A stretch of 64,000 bases of DNA from Antilocapra americana (taxonomy: Eukaryota > Chordata > Mammalia > Artiodactyla > Antilocapridae), in the NCBI GenBank assembly GCA_007570785.1, contig ML664159.1:4373987-4437986 (forward strand), read 5' to 3'. Of the stretch, positions 25,267 to 35,858 are shown piece by piece. The position numbers and the translations under genes are program-made. Each line of letters begins with the position of its first letter. Positions within the stretch are counted from its first letter, which is position 1. The notes beneath the pieces are model-generated. The model had not been told where the DNA came from and did not search any database. It saw only the letters and a list, made by a program, of their open reading frames with translations.

Positions 25267-25276
25267 TGTCTTTGAG

Positions 25277-26268
25277 TGCTATTGTCTAAATCTGAAAATT
25301 GAGAATTTTTCCATAATCCCTTCCTTTTACTATGATAACCACAAAAAATTTACACCCCCAGATTAAAATTAGAAGCTGAGACCTTATAGGACCTAAAATG
25401 TTTTAGTATGATAATGTAGAATTCTTATAAGCACCATTCCATCAGAACCAAGCCCTCAAAGCAGGAGGGAAAAAAAAAAGAAACTGTAGATTCAAGTGCC
25501 AGAACCCTACAAATAAGTAGATTCAAACTAAATGTGTATATAGAGTTCTTACCTTGACTCCTATAAGTTCTGACTTTATGCTTTTGTCCTAGATCAACTA
25601 ATTTTATGGTGTATTGAAAAAAAGGAACAAATTCTGCTGGTAAAATTGCTCAGTAGAATTCTCTTCTTTTGGCTTTCTAAAATGCACATTTTGGTTTTGT
25701 TCATGGAAACAATCTGATTTCGGTTATGCTTATGGTCATATGTAGTATAAATCAATATAATACTAAATGTAAAATAGTCTAAGCAAATTGTAATATTTTA
25801 GTACTGCTGTGTTATGTGGTATTCTGATCAATGTAACTAATTAATGACATAATAGCCCTTATAAAACATTGTGGTGCTATGAATTACAAGTGTGGCACTT
25901 ATTATCAACCAACACAGTAAATATATATTGCAATAGTTATTAGTCTAATTCCATTAATTCAAATCTTAATTGGAGTCATAACCAGTTGAAAGCAGATGAC
26001 ATTGATATGGTAACCACGGATATTGAAATTGCTGGGTGATTTATTGTTATGAAAAAATTTATAATATGAGTGCTTCCTCTAGTAACTGTTTCCTCTGGAA
26101 GCATTCAAGGAATTGAAGCCTGATAATGTGTTCCAAAATACTGCCTTTAAATTTTGAAAGAAACGTTTTAAAATTTCAAAGCCTCTTGTGTACTCGATGA
26201 CAATTGATATTTCTAGTAGTCTGCCCTTTTTTTTTTCATTAAATTAGCTCTAAACATCTTTTAAAAGA
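25277..26268. other. unique stretch
   Basis: AT-rich, no gene supported. It holds copy 2 of the 68-base repeat. Confidence 0.5.
26081..26148. repeat. 68-base direct repeat, copy 2
   Basis: Partner of 25006-25073, 1.07 kb away, same orientation. The best-kept core is ttccaaaatactg with flanks. The family is unknown. Confidence 0.7.
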
Positions 26269-26490
26269 TTTTTTTTAAGAATATGCCAATGGAAATTTGC
26301 TGCATGACTCAGGGAATTCAAACCAGAGCTCTATAACAATCTAGAGAGGTGGGATGAGGAGGGAAGTGGGAGAAATGTTTAAGAGGGAGGGAACATACGT
26401 ATACCTGTGGCTGATTGGTGTTGATGTATGGCAGAAACCAACACAATACTATAAAGCAATTATCCTTCAATTAAAAATAAATAAATTTAA
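26269..26490 (+). mobile_element. ruminant L1 3' end, sense
   Basis: The L1_BT-type 3' tail with atatgccaatggaaatttgc near the start and atgtatggcagaaaccaaca near the end, followed by an A-rich tail. The possible TSD ttaaaaga (26261-26268, 26491-26498) is low in complexity. Confidence 0.85.
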
Positions 26491-26654
26491 TTAAAAGAAT
26501 TTAAGTAACTATAGATACTTGAAGATAATATTATAATTCTTTTGAAAATGTTTTTTTCACTTTGATTTTCACTGTCAGTTGACCTTGCACTTAGCCTTTC
26601 CCATTTCAATACCCACGAATTGTTAGAAAAGCACCTTCCTCCATTCATAGCTGT

Positions 26655-26792
26655 TTTAATTTAGCATCTTTATAAGTCTGTCATTCTAACCAGAGTATAA
26701 ATTCTAGGATTGTAGAGGATTTAGTATCCACAGTGCTTTACATGAAGTAGATACACAGTTTCTTAATTACTGCACAAATGAATGAATGACTA
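26655..26792 (+). mobile_element. L2 LINE 3' end, sense
   Basis: A degraded 'agaatgtaagctc' relic (gagtataaattctagg), then cagtgctttacatgaagtag, ending in aaatgaatgaatgac, as L2 3' ends do. Confidence 0.5.
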
Positions 26793-27964
26793 GTTTACTT
26801 TTCCTTCTTTTAAATCCATGCTTAAGTAACTTATCCTGAGCTTGAAGTCAATTCCAAATTACATCGTGGAAAGTATAATCTAACCCTGTTAGGACTTTAT
26901 GCTAAGACAGGACTTCACTCAGACTATTTCTCTAACGAGTTACAACTAATCAAAAAGAAATCAATGAATTTCAAAATACTATCAATATTTGCTAGTATGG
27001 ACTTGCCAAGTTTTTACCTGAGCTAACTGAATTTTCTGTATCAAAAAACAAAATGTGGAAAAATTATTATCACAAATGTTAAAGAAAAATTCTACTGGTA
27101 AGGCAACCTATATGACACTAATGGATCAACCTATATGACGCTTTAAAAGATTAAAGGTGTGTTTCATTCAGTATGTTTCTTTTGCCTGTATGTTGTGAGT
27201 GAAAGTAAATTATTAGCCAAATTTTTGTTGTTGTTAGTTTCCAGAATTTTTTTCTTGTGGGTTGTCTAGATACTTGAATGCTATCAAGTTAAACTTCCCT
27301 GAAAATGATTAATGCATAAGCTACGTTTATTTTATTTCATATAATTAGTCCAGCTGCAAATTGAAACCTGAGATGCATCTGTATATGTATGTGTGTATAT
27401 TTCTGCATCTGAAAGAATAATAATCTTTTATTTCTAACCTTTAAGCTGCTAATAATTCAGTCTATCACATCACTTATACAATTCATCCTTTAATTTCCCA
27501 GCATACAGCACATGGTTGAAAGCATTCTTAAAATGTAGATAAATGTGATCCGCCCAGCTCCCTTTATCCATTCTCTGTCATCTCAAAAAATGATTGTATT
27601 AGCATAGCTAGATCTGTGCCTTGCAAATACATTCTGACTATTATGCAATCCTTTTCTTTGAGTGTTCTTAAATCAATATCATAATTATGTTTGCAAGTAC
27701 TGTATCCAAGATGAAAGTCAGGCTACTCACCGATATTTGTCCAGGGTACCTACTTTGTCTTTCACTCTTTAAACAGTGAGATCCCATTTAAACTGCCCTT
27801 TGTGGTCCTTACACAGCCCAGTTGATTTTCCATGTATTGAATATCACTGTATATTTACATAAACTCTCTCTTTTTTTGAACCATTTACTCTCCAACTCTT
27901 TCCATTTTGTTGAGTTATATAAAGGTTACATTACTTCATTCAGCAATAAAGTTTGGCTTTCTAG

Positions 27965-28855
27965 TAAAGAACTCAACAGACATTTCTCCAAAGAAGACAT
28001 AAAAATGGCTAACAAACACATGAAAAGATGCTCAGCATCACTCATTATCAGAGAAATGCAAATCAAAACCACAATGAGGTACCACTTTACACCAGTCAGA
28101 ATGGCTGCAATCCAAAAATCTACAAGCAATAAATGCTGGAGAGGATGTGGAGAAAAGGGAACCCTCTTACACTGTTGATGGGAATGCAAACTAGTACAGC
28201 CACTATGGAAAACAGTGTGGAGATTCCTTAAAAAACTGAAAATAGACCTGCCATTTGACCCAGCAATCCCACTGCTGGGCATACACACCGAGGAAACCAG
28301 AATTGAAAGAGCCACGTGTACCCCAATGTTCATCGCTGCATTGTTTAGCCAGGACATGGAAGCAACCTAGATGCCCATCAACTGACGAATGGATAGGAAA
28401 GCTGTGGTATATATACACAATGGAATATTACTCAGCATTAAAAAAAAATTCATTTGAAGCAGTTCTACTCAGGTGGACGGAACTGGAGCCCATTATCCAG
28501 AGTGAAGTAAGCCAGAAGGAAAAACAACAATACAGTATACTAACGCATATATATGGAATTTAGAAAGATGGTAACGAGAATCCAGCATGCGAGACAGCAA
28601 AAGGAATGCAGACGTATAGAACAGACTCGTGGACTCTGTGGATGAGGGCAAGGGTGGGATGATTTGGGAGAATGGCATTGAAACATGTTAAGTATCATAT
28701 GTGAAATCAATCGCCAGCCCAGGATTGTTGCTCGGGGCTGGTGCACCGAGATTTCCCCGGGGGAGGGAGGAGGGAGGGGGGTTCTGGAGGGGGAGCATAT
28801 GTACACCCATGGCGATATCATGTCATTGTATGGCAAAACCAATAAAAAAAAAATA
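27965..28855 (+). mobile_element. young ruminant L1 3' end, sense
   Basis: The last 0.9 kb of an L1_BT-type element: the ORF2 C-terminal region (aaagaactcaacagacattt onward), then a 3' UTR with a G-rich tract (28759-28794) and a poly(A) tail. It is 5'-truncated. It is close in sequence to the L1 pieces at 53291-53548 and, inverted, at 43851-44158. Frames on both strands at 27.8-28.8 kb are fragments of this element. Confidence 0.95.
28759..28794 (+). other. G-quadruplex-capable G-rich tract in L1 3' UTR
   Basis: At least four runs of three or more G separated by one to a few bases. The same tract recurs at 53446-53484 and, as a C-rich strand, at 43952-43988. Confidence 0.75.
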
Positions 28856-29198
28856 GGATAAAAAAAAATAAGAACTTTTTTTCTAATTCTGTATTATATT
28901 TTAGGAAAAATGAAATCTTTCAATTCAGTTTTCCTTCTTATTCTTTGACCTAATAAATATTTGACTTCCTTTTTCTGTCTCTGTGTTTGAAAATGTTTTA
29001 ATATATAATTAAAAATAATTTCAGCTTTTCTCCTTTTGATTTCTTTCGAATGCTTGAGTGTAACTGCTCAGGTTTTCTGTATTTTATCTTTAGTATCTTT
29101 AAGGGTTCTAATTATGTTTTAAATCCATTTATAAACATTATTGCTTTTCTGTGCATTTTGACTTCTAACATGAGTTTCTTATTTATGACACAAGTATG

Positions 29199-29421
29199 AG
29201 TGTATGCACACTTGTCCCTTCAGTCATGTCTGACTCCTTGCGACCCAATGGACTGTAGCCCACCAGGTTCCTCTGTCCATGGGATTTTCCAGACAAGAAT
29301 GCTAGAGTGTTTTGCCGTGCCCTTCTCCAGGGGATTTTCCCAGTCCAGACACTGAACCCATGTCTCATATGTCTCCTGCACTGCAGGCGGGTTCTTTACC
29401 CACTGAGCCAACTGGGAGGCC
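29199..29421 (-). mobile_element. Bov-tA SINE, antisense
   Basis: BovA body then a tRNA-like head on the minus strand, ending in a ggcctcccagttggctcag-like head sequence. No clear TSD. Confidence 0.92.
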
Positions 29422-29787
29422 TGGCATAAGCATATTGATTTTTAAATTGCACCTCCTGCCCCACCTCCTTGTGTTTATTGAAAATAACTCTATCCATTTG
29501 TTAGTTTTCTACTTAAAATATTTTTGTTGTTGAAAGTGTTAAGCAACCCACTCTAAATTATTTGTGGAAATGGTAGATAGTGATAATACAAACATAATAT
29601 TAAGTAATTCAAGTGAAGACTTGGAAGAATCCTCAATTCTCACTTGTTTAAAATCCATCAAACCTTTTCCATGTCTACTTGACAAAAAGTAAAATAGATT
29701 AGCCTTAATTTCTTCTTTTCTGTTGTTGTTAATCCTTTAGCAAAGCTGGGGGTAAAAAGTACTAGTAATGCTAAAGAAAAAAGGGGG

Positions 29788-29913
29788 TGCCAGGCAATGT
29801 TCATATACTTGACATATTTTAACTCTCTTAATCCTTATGAACTCTGTGAGGTTTGTGCTATTATCCCCGTATTGTAGGGAGGATAAGAAACTAAGGTTTA
29901 ATAACTTGCTCTA
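29788..29913 (-). mobile_element. MIR SINE, antisense, left part
   Basis: The antisense MIR order is kept: gccaggcaatgttcatatac, tcttaatccttatgaac, tattatccccgtattgt, then gaaactaaggtttaataac. It is interrupted by Bov-A2 and continued at 30191. Confidence 0.85.
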
Positions 29914-30190
29914 AGGCAATGGTAACCCACTCCAGTACTCTGGCCGGGAAAGTCCCATGGACGGCAGAGCCTGGTAGGCTGCAGTCCATGGGGTCACGAA
30001 GAGTCAGACACAACTGAGCGGCTTCACTTTCACTTTTCACTTTTATGCACTGGAGAAGGAAATGGCAATCCACTTCAGTGTTCTTGCCTGGAGAATCCCA
30101 GGGACGGGGGAGCCTGGTGGGCTGCCGTCTATGGGGTCGCACAGAGTCAGACATGGCTGAAGCGACTTAGCAGCAGCAGCAGCAGCAGCA
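29914..30190 (+). mobile_element. Bov-A2 SINE, sense, with AGC tail
   Basis: Two BovA monomers in tandem joined by the cttcactttcacttttcact linker, ending in a trinucleotide run. It sits inside a MIR. I could not find a duplication of the target. Confidence 0.93.
30169..30190 (+). repeat. (AGC)n microsatellite
   Basis: About seven AGC units forming the tail of the Bov-A2 element, a common source of polymorphic microsatellites in ruminants. Confidence 0.95.
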
Positions 30191-30240
30191 TAGCTAGTAA
30201 GTAGTGAAAACAGTGCGCAAACCCATTCCCCCTCTTTAAA
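30191..30240 (-). mobile_element. MIR SINE, antisense, right part
   Basis: The stretch tagctagtaagtagtgaaaa continues the MIR split at 29913. Confidence 0.75.
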
Positions 30241-30615
30241 CATCCTGCATCCTTACAATCAGTGCTCAAATACAGTGTGATTTAAGTTGCTCACCCTCTA
30301 TCCTTTGCTTTCTCTGGATCTCACCTAAAGTCAGGAACAAGACAAGGGTGCCCACTCTCACCACTACTATTCACCCTCTAACTCTTAAGTGCTTGTTTAC
30401 TGTTTTTTGTATGTCCCCAGATAGATCTGTACCCATTTTATGTTGCCTCATTTGGGTTTATGGGACCCCACAAGGAGAAGTTCTCCAGTTAGAGGCATGT
30501 TTTGTCAAGGGATCTATGTACTTTTCCCATAGTCTCTACTTGCTTTTCTCCCCAGTGACTGGCTGGTCAGTGGGAGACGCTCATTTGTTAAGTCCACACC
30601 ATCCTTCAGAGCCTG

Positions 30616-30888
30616 ACTGCTGCTGCTGAGTCACTCAGTCGTGCCCGACTCTGTGCGACCCCATAGACAGCAGCCCACCAGGCTCCCCCGTCCCTGGGAT
30701 TCTCCAGGCAAGAACACTGGAGTGGGTTGCCATTTCCTTCTCCAGTGCATGAAAGTGAAAAGGGAAAATGAAGTCGCTCAGTCATGTCCAACTCTTCGCG
30801 ACCCCATGGACCTGCAGCCTACCAGGCTCCTCCGTCTATGGGATTTTCCAGGCAAGAGTACTGGAGTGGGGTGCCATTGCCTTCTCCT
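30616..30888 (-). mobile_element. Bov-A2 SINE, antisense
   Basis: Two BovA units on the minus strand with the gaaagtgaaaaggg linker, bounded by short AGCCTG copies (near 30610-30615 and 30889-30894). The 196-codon frame at 30641-31231 starts in this element and runs on into unique DNA; it is not a supported gene. Confidence 0.92.
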
Positions 30889-32199
30889 AGCCTGGACCCA
30901 GAGCCAAACCTCCTCTTTCTCAGAGGTCCTGGCTTCCCTGTGCTTTGAGGTCCCTAGCACAAAGCACACTTGGTACCATATCTTGCCACATCCCAAGAGA
31001 GAACTGTTACAATTCCTCCTTCCCTCCACTGTGACTCCTTGCCTAAGACCAGAGAAGATAAATGTTTGGGGTTCTGAGGCACCCTTTATTCTTTCTGGAC
31101 ACCCATATAAGAAGGTTGGAGTAAAGTTAGAAGGGTTAACAGGCACAAGGGTATCATCTAGCAGTCAGTGTTTATACAGCTGGCATGTTGACAGAAGCAG
31201 GTTAGATAGTAATCAGGATTGTCCTTTCTAGCTCTCTCCTGAATTGGCTGCACATTGTAATAATACACAGTATGATTTTCTTCTTAGGTGCAAAGAAGAA
31301 TTTGAAAGTTTAGCACCCCCACCCCCGTCTTACGTTATTAGATAGTTCCATTCCAAGATTAAATATCCCTTTAGGAAATTTGTACTCCCATGTATCAGAT
31401 TTAATAATTTTACATATTTCATAATGTATTTTTTATATATCTGTATAGCCTTTTAACACACTAGCTTAAATGTTAGAGAACTGCTTTCTTTAAGAGGAAA
31501 ATTAATCTGCTTAGCTAGGATCCATTGCTTTATTCCATATTTTTATCCCTCAAGTTCTTATTTAGTCTAAAATCACTCAAGAACAAACAGTCTGTTACTT
31601 AGCCTAGCCATCTGTCTTATTTCCCTCAGCAGTAATTTGTCCTTTATTGTCCACTTCATTCCTTGTCTGCAAGAACTGAATTGTTAAATATTTTAACCTT
31701 TCTTTTGCATATAGTTTTATCTGTCATGTTTACATGACATGAGCTATTTATTCCTCAGTTTTGACATGCCCAATAAATGTGCTAGTTCATTTTTAACTAA
31801 CTTTTTAACAGTGCAAAGGTTCCTTCCTTATAACTCACTAATAATGTTTGTGCTTCATATGCACAGCTGTACTCAGTGCAGACTTGGAAGCCAATCTAGA
31901 TAACATTTTACTTATTTTCAGTAAGGTGTTTGTGTATATGAATGCAGACGCACTGATACCTATTTAACCATTTTTAGGCCTCCAATGAATGACTGTCATG
32001 TGTTTGCTTACCAATTTAAATATTTTCTCTGCTCTACACACATAAATTTCAAGAACAAATGAAAGCTACAGCTTTCTTTTCAACCAGCTATTTCCACTGT
32101 AAATTAAACGTTAGAAAGCTGACATGCATATTGAATGTCCACAGGTGTGTAGTCTGGAAGAAACCTGCGGAAGCCATTGCAGTGTAAGGAGTCAATTAT
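30889..32199. other. unique stretch, no gene seen
   Basis: No recognised repeat. The open frame entering from the left SINE has no coding support. Confidence 0.5.
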
Positions 32200-32395
32200 A
32201 CTGCAGTGGAAAGAGCCCCATCTTTTTGTAGCTGATGTAAGAGAATGAGGTTCAGAGTCCTAGCCCTGCCATTTACTGGCTCTGTGACTGAGTCTCTAAC
32301 TTCACTGTGACTCTGAAGTGGTAAAGATAATAAATATCTATCTAGAATTGTTAAAAATAGAAATGCACAAAGTGTTTAAAACATTTCATAACTCC
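32200..32395 (+). mobile_element. MIR SINE, sense
   Basis: A ctgcagtggaaagagcccc start, a ctgccatttactggctctgtg core and a 3' part with gataataaatatctatc. Confidence 0.75.
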
Positions 32396-32519
32396 ATAGG
32401 ACTATATAAATATAAATTTTCATTACTCAGAACTGCAATACAAAGAGTATTATTCTTTTATTATTCATTTCTTTTACACCTTTTGTCAGTTTAAAAAATA
32501 TACTGATTGTCTGGTACAT

Positions 32520-32640
32520 GCTGAGTAATGTTTAAATCATATGAAGAGAGCAATGAAAAAGGAAACTGAGGCCCCTCCATTGGAAGAGCTCACACTGTAG
32601 AGGAGGAAGACACAAACCTGAGAGGGATGAAATACAGTAA
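32520..32640 (-). mobile_element. possible L2 3' fragment, antisense
   Basis: Weak match around gaagagctcacactgtagag and the following gaagacacaaac. Confidence 0.3.
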
Positions 32641-32654
32641 ATCCAAGTAAGGAT

Positions 32655-32860
32655 AGTAATGTTTTCTCATCTTCTGTATGATCTTAAGTGGTCCCTTTAA
32701 GCCCACCTTCCCTGTCTGTTAATAAATAAGGATGAAAAAATAAATAAGAATGATAATCTCTCTACCATCTCAGGATGTGGTTGTGAAACAGTAGATATGA
32801 AACCATTTTATAGACATTATAAAATGGTAGTAATTGCTCTTTTAGTATTAATTTTTAAAA
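32655..32860 (+). mobile_element. MIR SINE, sense
   Basis: Follows the MIR 3' half: tgatcttaagtggtcccttt, then gataatctctctaccatctc, then ggttgtgaaacagtagatat. Confidence 0.6.
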
Positions 32861-32939
32861 TACTTTAACTAACTCTCTTCAGTGAAAGAAAGGAAATCAC
32901 AGTGGAAAATATAAGACCACATATCAAGATTTATGGGGT

Positions 32940-33862
32940 AAAGATGATGTGGTAGGATGAGCTTATCTGAACTCACCTTCCTCTGAGAACACAGAAAATC
33001 TGGTCAGAATATTAAAAGATATGTTTGAAGGCATGAGAGAGAGGCTAGAGGAGAAGTCTGGGTCCCTCTTTAAAGAAAATAATGTGAGCACAACAGTTGG
33101 AGCTAGTTTTCCCCTGGAAATTATTCCAGTAGTAGCATTCTTAAAAAGGTGATGTCAATATTTATAAAGGTCACTGAAAAGCTAAGACTTTGAGCAGAGC
33201 TTTTTAGAGCTTCATGAAGCTATAGAGACAAAATCTAGAGTTCAGAACCTGTCAGGGAAGGGAAGACCCTGATAAAACCACCAGGCTTTGGGTTGGGATT
33301 TTAATAGATTATTCCCTAAAAGTAAGGATGAACCAGAAGTAGTCAGCACCCATAGGGGCTGAAGCCCAGTTTTGAATCATCTCAATTCCTGATTGAATTA
33401 AGATGAGTCAAGGTTGCCAGTGCCCCTAGCTAATTACCAAACCATATATAATCCTTTTCTGGAAGAAGGTAGCGTTCTCCTCAAATTATCTTTACAATTG
33501 TTTCTATATGACATCCATTAAGAATCACCAGACATATGAGAAAACAAGGCAAGGTGAAGAACAATGAGAAGCAAGAGGACAAAGAAACAGCAGACAGTAG
33601 GGACAGATTTATGGAGGATCAAGATAATTGCGTTGTTGATGCAGATTTTAACATCACTCTGCTTAATATGTTCATGGAAATAAAAGATGATACTGAGAAT
33701 TTTCGGTGAGAAATGAAAACTAAAAAAGTAAAAAAAAAGTATAAACTGAAAAATACATTAATTGAAATCAAGAACTTAATGAAGACTTAAGATTCATCTA
33801 GGCAGAGAAGAAAAAAAGGAATGAAAGAACTGGAAGATAGATTAGAAGAAAAACATTTCGAA
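32940..33862 (+). mobile_element. ancient L1 ORF1 region, sense
   Basis: Matches the ORF1 region of old mammalian L1 (L1M or HAL1 type): ctgcttaatatgttcatgga, gaaatcaagaacttaatgaa and gaactggaagatagattaga are in the right order. The left boundary is uncertain. It abuts an antisense L1 at about 33866. Confidence 0.7.
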
Positions 33863-33865
33863 TGA

Positions 33866-35539
33866 ACACTGTTTATTATGTCTCCAGAATTTGTCTACTA
33901 GTTGCAAGATTGTACCCTTACATCTCCCAACCCAAGCCCCTTGTAACCACTATTTTTATGAGTTTGGCTCTTTGGGGTCTTCCCTGGTGGCTCAGGGTAT
34001 AAGAATCCACCTGCCCATGCAGGGGATATGGGTTTGATCCCTGATTTGGGAAGATTCCACATGCTGCAGAGCAACTAAGCCCATACGCCACAATTACTAG
34101 AGCGTAAAAGCTGCAGCTACCGAATCCACACGCTGTAGCTCCTAAAGCCTGTGCACCTACAGCCTGTGCTCCACAGCACAAGAAGCCACTACAGTGAGAA
34201 ACTCAGACACTGCAGCTAAAGAGTGACCACTGCTTGCTGCAGCGAGAGAAAGCCCATGCAAAGCAATGGAGACCCGAAAAGAAAGAAATAAATGAGCTTC
34301 ATATTTCACATATAAATGATATAATATAATTTTTGTCTTTCTCTATTTGACTTCTCTCAGTCAAATAGTGTAATGAACTCAAGGTCCTTCCATGTTGTCA
34401 CAAATGGCAGGATTTCTCTCTTTCTCGTGGATGAATAATATTTCATTACATGTATACAAATCACATCTTTTCTGTCTGTTCATTCATTAACAGGCATTTA
34501 GGGTGTTTGTGTATCTTGGCTATCAGGAATAATGCTGCAATAAATATGGAAATGAAGATACCTTTTCAATACTCTTTTCATTTATTTTGGATATGTGTTC
34601 AGAAGTGGAATTTCTGGATTATATATACTATTTTTAATTTTTTGAGGAACCTCCTTACTATTCTCCAGTGGCTAGACCAACTTACATTCTCACTATCAGT
34701 GCACAAAAAAGTTCTTTTTTTCTCCCCATTCTTGTCAACACTTGTTATCTCTTGTGTTCTTGGTTGTCGCCATTAGTGATGTGCTACTTCAGTGTGGTTT
34801 TGGTTTTCATTTCCCTAATAATTAGTAATGTTAAGCATCTTTTCATGTACCTACTGGCTATTTGGATATCTTCTTTGGAGAAATGTCTATTGAGCTCCTT
34901 GACAGACTCACTGAGGAACTCACTGATTTATTTCTTAATCAGATTGTTTTTCTCTTAATAAGCTATATGATTTCCTTATTATATATATTGGATATTAATC
35001 CCTTAGCCAGTAGATGGCTTGCAGATATTTTCTCCCATTTTGTAAGTGGCCTTTACATTTTGTTGATTATTTCTTTTGTTGTATAGAAACTTTTTAGTTT
35101 GTTACATTTCCACTTGATTTTTGCTTTTATTATTTGTGCTTTTGGTTTCATGTCCAAAAGAAAAATTATTGTCATGACTGTATATATTTGTCATACATAT
35201 TTATGATTGTTGTATCTTCTTGACCCATTGAGATATTAGTTGACATTATGTTCTTTCTTTGTTTCTTGTTATTGTTTTTTTGCTTAAAGTATTATATTTG
35301 ATGTAAGTATAGCCACTCCTGTTTTCTTTTGGTTTTTATTTGCATGGAATATCTTTTCCATCCCTTCAGTTTGAGCCTGTGTGTGTCCTTAGATCAGAAG
35401 TGAGTCTCCTATAGACCTGTAGTGTATGGTTAGGTCTTTTTTTTTTTTTTTTTAATCCATCCATCCACTCCATGCTTTTTGATTGGTGAATTCAATCCAT
35501 TTACATTTAGAGTAATTATTGATATGTGCAGACTTTCTG
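33866..35539 (-). mobile_element. ancient L1 LINE, antisense, 3' part
   Basis: Antisense L1M-type sequence from the 3' UTR (aaccactatttttatgagtt) into ORF2, for example catcttttcatgtacctact and tggatattaatcccttagcc, then a middle ORF2 piece near 35200-35530 (ctgtgtgtgtcctt-like). The CHR SINE at 33975-34291 interrupts it. Sense-strand frames at 34.4-35.1 kb are antisense shadows of this LINE. Confidence 0.9.
33975..34291 (+). mobile_element. CHR-type tRNA-derived SINE, sense
   Basis: A tRNA-like head (tcttccctggtggctcaggg), an internal tRNA-like dimer region and an AAAGAAAGAAATAAAT tail. It sits in old L1 sequence. A weak duplication, atgagtttg/atgagcttc, may be its target site. Confidence 0.88.
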
Positions 35540-35740
35540 AGGACTTTCCTGGTGGCTCAGCGGTAAAGAATCTGCCTGCAATGCAGGACATGCAGGTTCG
35601 ATCCCTGGTTTGGGAAGATCCCCTGGAGGAGGGCTTGGCAACCTACTCCTGTATTCTTGCCTAAAGAATCCCATGGACAGAGGAGCCTGGTGGGCTAGGT
35701 CCATGCAATCGCAAAGAGTTGGACAGGACTCAGCAGGTAC
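35540..35740 (+). mobile_element. Bov-tA SINE, sense
   Basis: A complete head (ggactttcctggtggctcag) and body, inserted in the ancient L1. The tail is short. Confidence 0.93.
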
Positions 35741-35744
35741 ACAG

Positions 35745-35858
35745 ACATGGACTTACTAATGCCATCTTATTAGTTGTTTTCTTGCTATTATGTAGTTGCA
35801 TTGTTTCTTTTTCCCTCTGTGATTTTCCATGATGGTTTGCTCTGTTTCCACTTCCTTT
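35745..35858 (-). mobile_element. ancient L1, antisense, segment before BovB
   Basis: Continues old L1 sequence (atcttattagttgttttctt) up to the BovB target site cttccttt. Confidence 0.75.

Noticed and set aside
28540..28842. Proline- and serine-rich minus-strand frame
   Set aside because: It lies in the 3' UTR of a young L1; the same frame recurs at 53.2-53.5 kb for that reason.
30641..31231. Open frame of 196 codons on the + strand, the longest in the window
   Set aside because: It starts inside an antisense Bov-A2 and runs into unique DNA by chance; no splice, promoter or family support.
34450..35086. Three overlapping hydrophobic + strand frames that look like membrane proteins
   Set aside because: They are antisense shadows of old L1 ORF2; hydrophobicity arises from the complement of A-rich coding sequence.
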